A stretch of 64,000 nucleotides of DNA from Burkholderia sp. WP9 (GCF_900104795.1 NZ_FNTG01000001.1:3720001-3784000); one strand, 5' to 3'. Counted from the stretch's first letter, positions 1 through 9,791 are shown. Notes: generated from the sequence alone by a model not told the origin. Translations and numbers: made by a program.

Positions 1-1
1 C

Positions 2-2125
2 GATGTCGTGGGACTCGTCTGCGAAGTGACCACTCACAGTGAGGTCCCGCCCGACCGCCTGCGCGCAGTCAATGGCGTGTGCACGGCGTGCCCGCCCGTC
101 TCGTCGGAATGGTTGAGGTTGGCCGCGTTTGCCGCGGACTACTACCAGCGCGGTCTTGGCGAAGTGGCGTTGCCGGCTTTGCCGCAGGCGTTGCGCGATG
201 CCTCCCGGTGGTCGCGCCTGTTTGCGCCGCAGGAGCGCTACAGCCTCACGCCCGCTGGCCACGCGTCGCTACCTGACGCGCTGCCTGCGCGGGCGAGCGC
301 GTTGCGCAAGCTCGCGCAGACATTGGCCGGGACCGACTTCCTGCTGGCTGCCGACGCTCGCGCGCTGCATCCCAAAGCGATCGCCGCGCTCGATGCCTGG
401 CAGGCGCAAGGCTGGGTGGCGCTCGACATCATCGAAGCCGCCGCAGCGCTTGCTATTCCAGCGTCGTCCGACGCGCCCGCGCCCACGCTGCCGACGCTCA
501 CCGACGAGCAGGCCGCCGCGGTCGAAGCGATTCGCGACGCCAACGGCTTCGCGCCGTTCCTGCTGCACGGCGTGACGGGGAGCGGCAAGACCGAGGTCTA
601 TTTGCGCGCGTTGGCCGAGATCCTCGCGGCAAAGCCCGACGCTCAGGCGCTGGTTCTCGTGCCCGAAATCAATCTGACCCCACAATTCGAGGCGGCCTTC
701 CGCGCCCGCTTCGCCGCGCTCGAGGGCACGTCGATCGTCACGCTGCACAGCGGTCTCGCGGAAGGCGAGCGTGCTCGCAACTGGTTCGCCGCTCACACGG
801 GCCGCGCCCGCATCGTACTCGGCACCCGGTTGGCGGTGCTCGCCTCGCTGCCGAAGCTCGCGATCATCGTCGTCGATGAAGAGCACGACCCGGCATACAA
901 GCAGCAGGAAGGCTTGCGCTATTCGGCCCGTGATCTGGCGGTCTATCGCGCCAAGCAACTCGGCTTGCCGGTCGTGCTCGGCTCGGCCACGCCGTCGCTG
1001 GAAAGCTGGTGGCAGGCCGATCAGGGGCGCTACAAGCGGCTCACGTTATCGCGCCGCGCGGTCGCCGAGGCCGTGCTGCCTACCGTGAAGCTGATCGATC
1101 TGGAAGAAGAGCGGCGGCGCGGGCGGGCTTTTGTGGAAGGGTTGTCGGGGCCATTGATTGCCGCGCTGAAAGCGCGGCTCGAACGCGGTGAGCAAAGCCT
1201 CGTGTTCCTGAACCGCCGCGGTTATGCGCCGCAACTGGCCTGCGATGCCTGCGGCTGGGTCGCCGGCTGCCCACGTTGCAGCGCGTATGTCGTGTTGCAT
1301 AAGCCCGAGCGCGCGCTACGCTGCCACCACTGCGGCTGGGAAGCGCGCATTCCGCGTTCGTGCCCCGAGTGCGGCAACGTCGACATCGCACCGATGGGCC
1401 GCGGCACGCAGCGCGTCGAAGAAACACTGGCGAGCGCGGTGCCCGGCGCCCGGGTGTTGCGGATCGATGCCGACAGCACGCGCCGCAAAGGCAGCGCACA
1501 GGCGCTGTTCTCCGACGTGCACGCGGGCGAAGTCGACATCCTCGTCGGCACGCAGATGATCGCCAAAGGGCATGACTTCCAGCGCGTGTCGCTGGTCGGC
1601 GTGCTGAACGCCGACACCGCGCTCTTTTCCCACGACTTCCGCGCGAGCGAGCGGCTTTTCGCACAACTGATGCAAGTAAGCGGCCGGGCGGGCCGCGCGG
1701 GTTTGCCCGGCGAAGTGCTCGTGCAAACGCGCTATCCGCGCCACGCGCTCTACCACGCGCTGGGCCGCCACGACTATGTCGGCTTTGCCAACTCCACGCT
1801 GGCCGAGCGGCGCGACGCGCACTTGCCGCCGTTCGTCTATCAGGCGTTGCTGCGGGCCGAAGGCCGCACGCTCGAGGCCGCGCTGGCCTTTCTGCAGCAG
1901 GCGGCGGCCGCACTGGGCGACATTCCCGCTGCAGAACGCGTGACCGTCTATGACGCGGTGCCGCTCACTATCGTCAAGGTGATGCACGTGCATCGCGCAC
2001 AGTTGCTGATCGAGAGTGCGTCGCGTGGCGCGTTGCACGCCACGTTGCGCGCCTGGCAGCCGCTGCTGCGCGGCATGAAGGGCGTGCTGCGCTGGAATCT
2101 CGAAGTCGATCCGCTCGACATTTGA
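2..2125 (+). CDS. priA: Primosomal protein N' (PriA helicase), 5' end missing
   Basis: PriA is the 3'-to-5' superfamily 2 helicase that recognises stalled forks and reloads the replicative helicase. The reading frame is already open at base 2, and the first visible residues align with the PriA N-terminal DNA-binding domain, so roughly 50 residues lie outside the window; the GTG at base 8 is internal. Visible domains in order are the end of the 3'-DNA-binding domain, a winged-helix region, the helicase core with Walker A GVTGSGKTEVY (about residue 190) and DEEHD Walker B (about 290), and the cysteine-rich zinc insertion CDACGW, CPRC, CHHCGW, CPECGN (about 410-460) inside helicase lobe 2. All motifs are intact. 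The next gene is on the same strand, about 170 bp downstream. Confidence 0.97.
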   Translation, partial: DVVGLVCEVTTHSEVPPDRLRAVNGVCTACPPVSSEWLRLAAFAADYYQRGLGEVALPALPQALRDASRWSRLFAPQERYSLTPAGHASLPDALPARASALRKLAQTLAGTDFLLAADARALHPKAIAALDAWQAQGWVALDIIEAAAALAIPASSDAPAPTLPTLTDEQAAAVEAIRDANGFAPFLLHGVTGSGKTEVYLRALAEILAAKPDAQALVLVPEINLTPQFEAAFRARFAALEGTSIVTLHSGLAEGERARNWFAAHTGRARIVLGTRLAVLASLPKLAIIVVDEEHDPAYKQQEGLRYSARDLAVYRAKQLGLPVVLGSATPSLESWWQADQGRYKRLTLSRRAVAEAVLPTVKLIDLEEERRRGRAFVEGLSGPLIAALKARLERGEQSLVFLNRRGYAPQLACDACGWVAGCPRCSAYVVLHKPERALRCHHCGWEARIPRSCPECGNVDIAPMGRGTQRVEETLASAVPGARVLRIDADSTRRKGSAQALFSDVHAGEVDILVGTQMIAKGHDFQRVSLVGVLNADTALFSHDFRASERLFAQLMQVSGRAGRAGLPGEVLVQTRYPRHALYHALGRHDYVGFANSTLAERRDAHLPPFVYQALLRAEGRTLEAALAFLQQAAAALGDIPAAERVTVYDAVPLTIVKVMHVHRAQLLIESASRGALHATLRAWQPLLRGMKGVLRWNLEVDPLDI

Positions 2126-2295
2126 GGCGCTTCGCCAGCACGGCGGCGCCGTTACTCCTTTCGGTCATATTCATAGAGCGAATGGTCGTTTCGTTTTGCG
2201 ACGCCGCTCGCCTATATTTCGCCGAATCGGCGCACATTCAGGCAAAACTCCAACATTCCGGCGCCGACGCACCTCAACTCTCTCGGGGCATGGCG

Positions 2296-3717
2296 ATGAG
2301 CGATACCAATCAAACGCTACCATCCGGCGCCGCTCCGGCGAACCGGCAAAGCACGCACGGCGGTGGACTTTTTTCGACCGAAGACTGGTGGGCGGTCTGG
2401 GTCGGGCTGCTGGTGGTCGTGATTGCGTGGGCGCTGTTCGCGTCCGGCAGCAGCATCAAGTGGCTCGCGGTCGCGCCGGCTAAATGGTCGAGCGTCGCGC
2501 AGGCCGTGCAGGACGCCGGCAAGCATGTGCCGAACTATGCCGCGCTCTTCGTCGTGTTCGCGCTCCTGTTCGGCGTGAGCCTCGCAGCGCTCAAGCAGCG
2601 GGTCGGCGCTTTCCTCGGCTCATTCCTGATTCTGTTCATCGCATCGGCGCTGATTTTTACGCTGGGCGCGTGGGTCAACGCGTCGAAGTACAACCTCGAA
2701 CCACCGCTCGTCGCGCTGGCGCTTGGCCTTTTGATCTCGAACGTGTTCACGCTGCCCGAGTGGTTTTCGGCGGGCTTGCGCGTCGAGTTTTACATCAAGG
2801 TCGGTATCGTGCTGCTCGGCGCGACATTGCCGTTCACGCTGCTGGTGTGGGCGGGGCCGGTGGCGGTCGGGCAGGCGAGCATCGTCTCGCTCGTCACGTT
2901 CTTCGTGATCTTTTTTGCTGCGAAGGCGTTTGGCCTCGACCGGCGTTTTGCGGCCGTGCTCGGTGTCGGCGGCGCGGTGTGCGGCGTCTCCGCGGCGATC
3001 GCGATTGCCGGCGCGGTGCGGGCCAAGCGCGAACAGGCTTCGGTGGCGATCACGCTGGTGGTGCTGTGGGCGATCGTGATGATCTTCGTGTTGCCGTTTG
3101 CGTCCCGCTCGCTCGGATTGTCAACCGCGGTCGCCGGCGCATGGATCGGCACGTCCGAATTCGCCGATGCCGCCGGGATCGCGGCCGCGCAAGCTTATGG
3201 CGACCTCGCCAAACACGCGGGTGGAGCGATCGCGGGTGCGCCGGAGGCGTCGCTACAGGCGTTCACGCTGATGAAAGTGGTCGGCCGCGATATCTGGATC
3301 GGTATCTGGGCGTTCGTGCTCGCAATCGTCGCGAGCACGCGCTGGGAGTCGCAAGATAGCGGCGTCAAAGCCAAACCCAACGCCGGCGAGATCTGGGCGC
3401 GCTTTCCGAAGTTCGTGATCGGCTTCGTGATTGCGTCGGCACTGGTGACGTGGGTCGCCAGCCACTATTCGCTGGCCGATTACCGCAAGGTCGTGACGCC
3501 CGAATTCGTCGCCCCGATCACCGCGTTGCGCACATGGGCGTTCACCTTCTGTTTCCTGAGCATTGGGTTGACCACGCGCCTGCGTTCGCTGAGCGCCACT
3601 GGCCTGAAGCCGTTCCTGGCCTTTACGGTAGGCGTGGTGGTCAATATCGCCATCGGCTACGCGCTGTCCGCGCACGTGTTCGCACCGTACTGGAATAGCT
3701 TGGGGCAGGGCTCGTGA
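2296..3717 (+). CDS. YeiH-family putative sulfate exporter, membrane protein
   Basis: The 473-residue protein is a polytopic membrane protein with about ten hydrophobic segments, beginning after a polar N-terminus of about 35 residues. It carries the glycine-rich, small-residue helices typical of the YeiH/UPF0324 family (Pfam Cons_hypoth698), including GVGGAVCGVSAAIAIAGAV in the middle and a conserved TEFADAAG-like segment (here SEFADAAG). Members are annotated as putative sulfate exporters; transport activity is inferred from the family, not shown here. I chose the ATG at 2296 because it follows a GGGG-containing stretch; the ATG two codons upstream at 2290 is equally possible. The open frame continues upstream to priA, but that part does not look coding. 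Confidence 0.85.
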   Translation: MSDTNQTLPSGAAPANRQSTHGGGLFSTEDWWAVWVGLLVVVIAWALFASGSSIKWLAVAPAKWSSVAQAVQDAGKHVPNYAALFVVFALLFGVSLAALKQRVGAFLGSFLILFIASALIFTLGAWVNASKYNLEPPLVALALGLLISNVFTLPEWFSAGLRVEFYIKVGIVLLGATLPFTLLVWAGPVAVGQASIVSLVTFFVIFFAAKAFGLDRRFAAVLGVGGAVCGVSAAIAIAGAVRAKREQASVAITLVVLWAIVMIFVLPFASRSLGLSTAVAGAWIGTSEFADAAGIAAAQAYGDLAKHAGGAIAGAPEASLQAFTLMKVVGRDIWIGIWAFVLAIVASTRWESQDSGVKAKPNAGEIWARFPKFVIGFVIASALVTWVASHYSLADYRKVVTPEFVAPITALRTWAFTFCFLSIGLTTRLRSLSATGLKPFLAFTVGVVVNIAIGYALSAHVFAPYWNSLGQGS

Positions 3718-4073
3718 CGAGCGGCGCGCTTCGCATCTCCAGCACAGCGGACTCGCGCGACGATGCGTGCGCGCCGTGCTGCGCCAGCTGTCGGTATCGT
3801 GCTGAGAGTCGGGACTCGCTGGAGCAGAGCATGCCGGGTCTCGCGGTGTTGGGTTCGGCATTTGGCGCGAGCGTGGCGGACAGCCGGCTTTGCCGGCTGC
3901 ACGACCAACTCGTTTCGCCCGCCGACGCCTGTCCGCGGTTCGAGCCGATTTTGCGGTACTGACACCGCCTGCGCTTCGCCGCGGCACCAAGCCGGACGTT
4001 ACCCGCGGCTTCCCGCCGTGCAGGCCGGAAGCCAGCGTCGCTCACTCCGGCATGCCACGCCAGACATCCCTAT
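3718..4073. other. Intergenic stretch without a recognisable gene
   Basis: This is about 350 bp between the YeiH-type gene and a small minus-strand ORF. It contains a perfect 7-bp hairpin, AGCCGGC-TTT-GCCGGCT, at 3882-3898. No T-run follows it on either strand, so I do not call it a terminator. Short open frames here lack ribosome-binding sites and protein-like composition. Confidence 0.5.
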
Positions 4074-4244
4074 TCAATCGTTCAGCGCGGCCCGCGGATC
4101 GCCCGCCGATGCGCGCGAAGCCGCGGGTGTTCGTTCCTGCGCGGGTTCCCGCCTGCCCGGGCCACTTGTCGCACCGCGGATGAACAACACCGCGCAAGTC
4201 GCGCACATTGCCCAGATGCCCAGTACCACCAGCCATTTTTCCAT
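4074..4244 (-). CDS. Small single-span membrane protein (56 aa), hypothetical
   Basis: This short ORF starts MEKWLVVLGIWAMCATCAVLF, giving one clear transmembrane helix right at the N-terminus followed by a polar Arg/Pro/Ala tail that ends RAALND. A GAGGA-type ribosome-binding site lies about 10 bases upstream of the ATG. The hydrophobic N-terminus with a positively charged residue after it (FIRGA) predicts one membrane span with a cytoplasmic tail. It is divergent from putA and has no recognised family. The sensible composition and ribosome-binding site support a real gene, but short ORFs in high-GC DNA can arise by chance. Confidence 0.5.
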   Translation of the reverse strand: MEKWLVVLGIWAMCATCAVLFIRGATSGPGRREPAQERTPAASRASAGDPRAALND

Positions 4245-4564
4245 TTCGCCTGTCCTCTAAAACCCCGTACCGTTTTTTTTGTGCGTGCCCCCAGGGAGGC
4301 CGCGCGCCGCTATGTTCCGTATAACGGCGCGCCGACCCGTTCTGATAAGGGTAAATGCAAAAAGAATCACGCCAGGGAAAGTACTGATCGCAACCGCCTT
4401 CGCCCCGCGCAGCGCCATTGCGCGCAAACCCCCGTCACATAAGGCTCACGGCAGGGTGCAACCGCGCGCCTGAGGTGGTTGCACCTTTTTATTGGGAGGC
4501 GTACGATTCGCCCAACTTTTAGTCTTTTTGCCAGCGCATTCGTCTGGTCTCCGAAGAAGGAAAC
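4245..4564. other. Divergent intergenic region between the small membrane ORF and putA
   Basis: The 320-bp region is comparatively AT-rich around 4260-4290 and 4330-4390 and must hold the promoters for both flanking genes, although I could not assign confident -35/-10 hexamers. Its only clear element is the GTTGCA inverted pair at 4455-4485, annotated separately. A GGAAGGA-type sequence just before 4565 serves as the putA ribosome-binding site (GAAGAAGGAAAC-ATG). Confidence 0.5.
4455..4485. promoter_or_regulatory. Inverted GTTGCA pair, probable PutA operator
   Basis: Perfect 9-bp inverted arms GGTGCAACC (4455-4463) and GGTTGCACC (4477-4485) each contain GTTGCA or its complement, with centres 21 bp apart, about two helical turns. 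GTTGCA is the core recognised by the ribbon-helix-helix domain of E. coli PutA, and the PutA encoded 80 bp downstream has that domain. I infer autoregulation. A TTTTT run directly follows on the plus strand, so the same sequence could also work as an intrinsic terminator or attenuator hairpin. Confidence 0.6.
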
Positions 4565-7500
4565 ATGGCTAGCACCACCCTTGGCGTTAAGGTCGACGAC
4601 CTCCTGCGTTCCCGGCTGAAAGATGCCGCCACCCGTCTCGAACGCACTCCGCACTGGCTCATCAAGCAGGCCATCTTCGCGTACCTCGAAAAGATCGAGC
4701 ACGGTCAACTGCCGCCCGAACTGTCGGGCGTGGCGGGCTCGGCCGATCTGACCGACGGCTCTGCGGTCGAGCACGAGGAAGACGGTGCATCGCACCCGTT
4801 CCTCGATTTCGCGCAGAACGTGCAACCGCAGTCGGTGCTGCGCGCCGCGATCACGGCGGCGTACCGTCGTCCGGAACCGGAATGCCTGCCGTTCCTGCTC
4901 GGTCAGGCGCGTTTGCCGGCCAACCTCGCGGGCGACGTGCAGGCCATGGCCGGCAAGCTCGTGGAAACGCTGCGCAGCAAGAGCAAGGGCGGTGGCGTCG
5001 AAGGTCTGATCCACGAGTTCTCGCTGTCGAGCCAGGAAGGCGTGGCGCTGATGTGTCTCGCCGAAGCGCTGCTGCGCATTCCCGATCGCGCCACGCGCGA
5101 CGCGCTGATCCGCGACAAGATCAGCAAGGGCGACTGGAAATCGCACATGGGCCAGGCGCCGTCGATGTTCGTCAACGCCGCGACCTGGGGCTTGATGATC
5201 ACCGGCAAGCTGGTGACGACCAATAGCGAAACGAGCCTCTCGTCGGCGCTCACGCGTCTGATCGGCAAGGGCGGCGAACCGCTGATCCGCAAGGGCGTGG
5301 ACATGGCGATGCGCCTGATGGGCGAGCAGTTCGTCACGGGCGAGAACATCTCCGAGGCGCTCGCCAACAGCCGCAAATACGAAGCACGCGGCTTCCGCTA
5401 CTCGTACGACATGCTCGGCGAAGCGGCCACCACCGAAGCCGACGCGCAGCGCTACTACGCGTCGTACGAACAGGCGATCCACGCGATCGGCAAGGCCGCC
5501 GGCGGCCGTGGCATCTACGAAGGCCCGGGTATCTCGATCAAGCTCTCCGCGCTGCACGCACGCTACTCGCGTTCGCAGCAGGAACGCACGATGAGCGAAC
5601 TGCTGCCGCGCGTGCGCTCGCTCGCGATCCTCGCGCGCCGCTACGACATCGGCCTGAACATCGACGCGGAAGAAGCCGATCGCCTCGAAATCTCGCTCGA
5701 TCTGCTCGAAGCGCTGTGCTTCGATCCGGAGCTGGCCGGCTGGAACGGCATCGGCTTCGTGGTGCAGGCGTATCAGAAGCGCTGCCCGTTCGTGATCGAA
5801 TACCTGATCGATCTGGCGCGCCGCAGCCGTCACCGCATCATGGTGCGCCTCGTGAAGGGCGCGTACTGGGACACCGAAATCAAGCGCGCGCAAGTGGACG
5901 GCCTCGAAGGCTATCCGGTCTACACGCGCAAGATCTACACGGACGTGTCGTACCTCGCCTGCGCGAAGAAGCTGCTCAGCGCGCCCGACGCGGTCTATCC
6001 GCAGTTCGCCACGCACAACGCGCACACGCTGTCGGCGATCTATCACCTCGCGGGCAACAACTACTATCCCGGCCAGTACGAGTTCCAGTGCCTGCACGGC
6101 ATGGGCGAACCGCTGTACGAAGAAGTCACCGGCCGTGACAAGCTGAACCGTCCGTGCCGTGTGTACGCGCCGGTCGGCACGCACGAAACGCTGCTCGCTT
6201 ATCTCGTGCGCCGTCTGCTGGAAAACGGCGCGAACACGTCGTTTGTGAATCGTATTGCCGACGAAACCGTCGCGATCAAGGACCTGATCGCCGACCCGGT
6301 CGACGAAGCCTCGAAGATCGTCCCGCTCGGCGCGCCGCACGCGAAGATTCCGCTGCCGCGCCATCTGTACGGTTCGGAGCGCCTCAACTCGATGGGCCTC
6401 GACCTGTCGAACGAGCATCGTCTGGCGTCGCTGTCGTCGGCGTTGCTGGCGAGCGCGCATCATCCGTGGCGCGCCGCGCCGATGCTCGAAGACAACGAGA
6501 TCGCCGTGGGTCTCGCGCGCGACGTGCGCAATCCGGCCGATCATCGCGACCTCGTCGGCACGGTCGTCGAAGCAACGGCGGAGCACGTGAGCGCTGCTTT
6601 GGCTCACGCAGTCGCCGCCGCGCCGATCTGGCAAGCCACGCCGGTCGATGCGCGCGCCGATTGCCTCGCACGTGCCGCCGATCTGCTCGAAGCGCAGATG
6701 CATACGCTGATGGGCCTCGTGGTGCGTGAAGCCGGCAAGTCGCTGGCGAACGCCGTCGCGGAAATCCGCGAAGCGATCGACTTCCTGCGTTACTACTCCA
6801 CGCAGATTCGCGACGAGTTCTCCAACGACACGCATCGTCCGCTCGGCCCGGTGGTGTGTATCAGCCCGTGGAATTTCCCGCTGGCGATTTTCATGGGTCA
6901 GGTGGCCGCTGCGCTTGCAGCCGGCAACACCGTGCTCGCCAAGCCCGCTGAACAGACGCCGCTGATCGCCGCGCAAGCCGTGCGCATTCTGCGCGAAGCC
7001 GGCGTGCCGGCCGGCGCGGTGCAACTGCTGCCGGGTAACGGCGAAACGGTCGGTGCCGCGTTGGTGGCCGATCCGCGAACCCGCGCCGTGATGTTCACCG
7101 GCTCGACCGAAGTCGCGCGTCTGATCAACAAGACGCTGTCGAGCCGCCTCGATCCGGACGGCAAGCCGATTCCGCTGATCGCCGAAACGGGCGGCCAGAA
7201 CGCGATGATCGTCGACTCGTCGGCGCTCGCCGAACAGGTGGTGGCGGACGTGCTGCAATCGTCGTTCGACTCCGCAGGTCAACGGTGTTCCGCGTTGCGC
7301 GTTCTTTGTCTGCAGGACGATGTTGCGGACCGCACGCTGGAGATGCTGACGGGCGCGATGCGCGAACTGGCCGTGGGCAATCCGGACCGCCTGTCGATCG
7401 ACGTCGGCCCGGTGATCGACCTCGACGCGAAGCGCGGTATCGACGCGCACGTCGCGGCGATGCGCGAGAAAGGCCGCAAGGTCGAGCAACTGCCGATGCC

Positions 7501-8494
7501 GGACGGTTGCGCGCAAGGCACCTTCGTGCCGCCGACGCTGATCGAGCTCGACAGCATCGACGAATTGAAGCGTGAGGTGTTCGGTCCGGTGCTGCACGTG
7601 GTGCGTTACCGCCGCAGCCAGCTGGACAAACTGCTTGAGCAGATCCGCGCGACCGGTTACGGCCTGACGCTCGGCATTCATACGCGGATCGACGAAACGA
7701 TCGCGCATGTGATCAGCCGCGCGCACGTGGGCAACATCTACGTGAACCGTAACGTGATCGGCGCTGTGGTCGGCGTGCAGCCGTTCGGCGGCGAAGGTCT
7801 GTCGGGCACGGGGCCGAAAGCGGGCGGCGCGCTGTATCTGCAGCGTCTCCTCGCCACGCGTCCGGCCGGGTTGCCGAAGTCGCTCGCGCAGGCGTTGGTC
7901 GTGGATGTACCGCGCGCTGCCGAAAACGGCGACAATCCGTCCGCTGCGTTGACGGCTTACCGTGACTGGCTAATTACCGAACGCGAGCCGCAACTGGCCG
8001 CGCGCTGCGACGGCTATCTGTCGCATGTGCCGGCGGGCGCCACGGCGGTATTGTCGGGACCGACCGGCGAGCGCAATACGTACACGCTGGGCGCGCGCGG
8101 CACGGTGCTTTGTGTCGCGTCGACGGCAAGCGGTGCGCGCGTGCAGTTCGCCGCGGCGCTGGCTACGGGAAATCGCGCGTTGTTCGAAGGCGCGGCCGGG
8201 GAACAATTGGTGTCGCAGTTGCCCGCCTCGCTGAAGTCGCATGCAAGCGTGAAGAAGAGCGCGGATACGCCGTTCGACGCCGTGCTGTTCGAAGGCGATA
8301 GCGACGAACTGCTGGCGCTGGTGAAGGAAGTCGCGAAGCGCGCGGGCCCGATCGTGTCGGTGCAGGGCGTCGCGTCTCGCGCGCTGGAAAGCGGCGATGA
8401 GGACTACGCGCTCGAACGTCTGTTGACGGAACGCTCGGTCAGCGTGAATACGGCAGCCGCCGGCGGTAATGCGAATTTGATGACGATCGGTTGA
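4565..8494 (+). CDS. putA: Trifunctional proline utilisation protein PutA
   Basis: PutA oxidises proline to glutamate using an FAD proline dehydrogenase and an NAD-dependent P5C dehydrogenase joined by substrate channelling; with a DNA-binding domain it also represses put genes. The 1309-residue protein begins with a ribbon-helix-helix domain (about 1-50, TTLGVKVDDLLRSRLKDAA). It continues with the PRODH barrel (about 190-490; YWDTEIKRAQ and the substrate-binding YLVRRLLENGANTSFVN), then the aldehyde dehydrogenase domain (SPWNFPLAIF, FTGSTEVA, nucleophile Cys908 in GQRCSALR, PFGGEGLSGTGPKAGG). A C-terminal domain of about 200 residues marks the long PutA type. All key residues are present. 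A binding-protein gene follows on the same strand. Confidence 0.97.
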   Translation: MASTTLGVKVDDLLRSRLKDAATRLERTPHWLIKQAIFAYLEKIEHGQLPPELSGVAGSADLTDGSAVEHEEDGASHPFLDFAQNVQPQSVLRAAITAAYRRPEPECLPFLLGQARLPANLAGDVQAMAGKLVETLRSKSKGGGVEGLIHEFSLSSQEGVALMCLAEALLRIPDRATRDALIRDKISKGDWKSHMGQAPSMFVNAATWGLMITGKLVTTNSETSLSSALTRLIGKGGEPLIRKGVDMAMRLMGEQFVTGENISEALANSRKYEARGFRYSYDMLGEAATTEADAQRYYASYEQAIHAIGKAAGGRGIYEGPGISIKLSALHARYSRSQQERTMSELLPRVRSLAILARRYDIGLNIDAEEADRLEISLDLLEALCFDPELAGWNGIGFVVQAYQKRCPFVIEYLIDLARRSRHRIMVRLVKGAYWDTEIKRAQVDGLEGYPVYTRKIYTDVSYLACAKKLLSAPDAVYPQFATHNAHTLSAIYHLAGNNYYPGQYEFQCLHGMGEPLYEEVTGRDKLNRPCRVYAPVGTHETLLAYLVRRLLENGANTSFVNRIADETVAIKDLIADPVDEASKIVPLGAPHAKIPLPRHLYGSERLNSMGLDLSNEHRLASLSSALLASAHHPWRAAPMLEDNEIAVGLARDVRNPADHRDLVGTVVEATAEHVSAALAHAVAAAPIWQATPVDARADCLARAADLLEAQMHTLMGLVVREAGKSLANAVAEIREAIDFLRYYSTQIRDEFSNDTHRPLGPVVCISPWNFPLAIFMGQVAAALAAGNTVLAKPAEQTPLIAAQAVRILREAGVPAGAVQLLPGNGETVGAALVADPRTRAVMFTGSTEVARLINKTLSSRLDPDGKPIPLIAETGGQNAMIVDSSALAEQVVADVLQSSFDSAGQRCSALRVLCLQDDVADRTLEMLTGAMRELAVGNPDRLSIDVGPVIDLDAKRGIDAHVAAMREKGRKVEQLPMPDGCAQGTFVPPTLIELDSIDELKREVFGPVLHVVRYRRSQLDKLLEQIRATGYGLTLGIHTRIDETIAHVISRAHVGNIYVNRNVIGAVVGVQPFGGEGLSGTGPKAGGALYLQRLLATRPAGLPKSLAQALVVDVPRAAENGDNPSAALTAYRDWLITEREPQLAARCDGYLSHVPAGATAVLSGPTGERNTYTLGARGTVLCVASTASGARVQFAAALATGNRALFEGAAGEQLVSQLPASLKSHASVKKSADTPFDAVLFEGDSDELLALVKEVAKRAGPIVSVQGVASRALESGDEDYALERLLTERSVSVNTAAAGGNANLMTIG

Positions 8495-8580
8495 GCGAAC
8501 CTCTCTGATCACTCAATAAAACGGAAGCGGTACGGCGACCCCGAAACCGCTCCATCCACACCTGGTACCAAGGAGAAGCT

Positions 8581-9729
8581 ATGCAACACAAGATGAAACA
8601 GCTGGCAGGCGCTGCACTGGTTGCGGCGATGTCGCTGGCGGGGACGGCCAACGCTCAATCGACGGAAGACGTGAAGGTCGGCTTTGCCGGCCCGATGACT
8701 GGCGCGCAGGCGCACTACGGCAAGGACTTCCAGAACGGCATCACGCTGGCAGTGGAAGACATGAACGCGACCAAGCCGGTGATCGGCGGCAAGCAAGTTC
8801 GCTTCGTGCTGGACTCGGCCGACGACCAGGCCGACCCGCGTACGGGTACGACCGTTGCGCAAAAGCTGGTGGATGACGGCATCAAGGGCATGCTCGGCCA
8901 CTTCAACTCGGGTACCACGATCCCGGCTTCGCGCATTTACGCGAACGCGGGCATCCCCGAAATCGCAATGGCGACGGCGCCTGAATATACGCAACAAGGT
9001 TTCAAGACCACGTTCCGTATGATGACGTCCGACACGCAGCAAGGTTCGGTCGCCGGCACGTTCGCGGTGAAGACCTTGGGCATGAAGAAGATCGTGATCG
9101 TCGACGACCGCACGGCTTACGGCCAGGGTCTGGCCGATCAGTTCGAAAAGGCAGCGAAGGCAGCGGGCGGCCAGATCGTCGATCGTGAGTACACGAACGA
9201 CAAGGCAGTCGACTTCAAGTCGATCCTGACCAAGCTGAAGGCTGTTCAACCGGACCTGATCTATTACGGCGGCGCGGATTCGCAAGCGGCACCGATGGTC
9301 AAGCAGATGAAGGCGCTGGGCATCAAGGCGCCGCTGATGGGCGGCGAAATGGTCCACACGCCGACGTTCATCCAGATCGCGGGTGACGCGGCGAACGGCA
9401 CGGTGGCTTCGCTCGCCGGCCTGCCGCTGGAAGAAATGCCGGGCGGCAAGGACTATGTCGCAAAGTACAAGAAGCGTTTCAACGAAGACGTGCAAACGTA
9501 CTCGCCGTACGCTTACGACGGCGCAATGGCCATGTTCGACGCAATGAAGAAGGCGAACTCGACCGATCCGGCCAAGTATCTGCCGATGCTCGCGAAGACC
9601 TCGATGCCGGCAGTGACGTCGTCGAACCTCGCTTACGACAGCAAGGGCGACCTGAAGAACGGCGGCATCACGCTGTACAAGGTTGTCGACGGCAAGTGGA
9701 CGACGCTGCAAAGCGTGGGTGGGAAGTAA
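8581..9729 (+). CDS. Branched-chain amino acid-type ABC transporter substrate-binding protein
   Basis: The 382-residue protein is a periplasmic binding protein of the LivJ/LivK type (type 1 fold). It has a signal peptide (KMKQLAGAALVAAMSLAGTANA, cleavage expected after AxA) and a mature region starting STEDVKVGFAGPMTGAQAHYG, the usual opening of this family. The start has an excellent AAGGAGA ribosome-binding site (8570-8577). No permease or ATPase genes adjoin it, so it probably feeds a Liv transporter encoded elsewhere. Its place behind putA suggests amino acid uptake, but the ligand cannot be told from sequence. A strong bidirectional terminator follows. Confidence 0.93.
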   Translation: MQHKMKQLAGAALVAAMSLAGTANAQSTEDVKVGFAGPMTGAQAHYGKDFQNGITLAVEDMNATKPVIGGKQVRFVLDSADDQADPRTGTTVAQKLVDDGIKGMLGHFNSGTTIPASRIYANAGIPEIAMATAPEYTQQGFKTTFRMMTSDTQQGSVAGTFAVKTLGMKKIVIVDDRTAYGQGLADQFEKAAKAAGGQIVDREYTNDKAVDFKSILTKLKAVQPDLIYYGGADSQAAPMVKQMKALGIKAPLMGGEMVHTPTFIQIAGDAANGTVASLAGLPLEEMPGGKDYVAKYKKRFNEDVQTYSPYAYDGAMAMFDAMKKANSTDPAKYLPMLAKTSMPAVTSSNLAYDSKGDLKNGGITLYKVVDGKWTTLQSVGGK

Positions 9730-9791
9730 GCCGTTTTTTTGCTTGAGCATCTGGCTGCTGCGTCATGCTATGACGCCGCAGCCAGCGCAAA

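Noticed and set aside
3882..3898. Hairpin AGCCGGC-TTT-GCCGGCT as a terminator of the YeiH gene
   Set aside because: There is no T-run on either side, and it lies 165 bp beyond the stop codon.
4367..7726. Minus-strand open frame of about 1120 codons opposite putA
   Set aside because: It is a complementary-strand shadow of putA with Arg/His/Ala-rich composition and no motif or ribosome-binding site.
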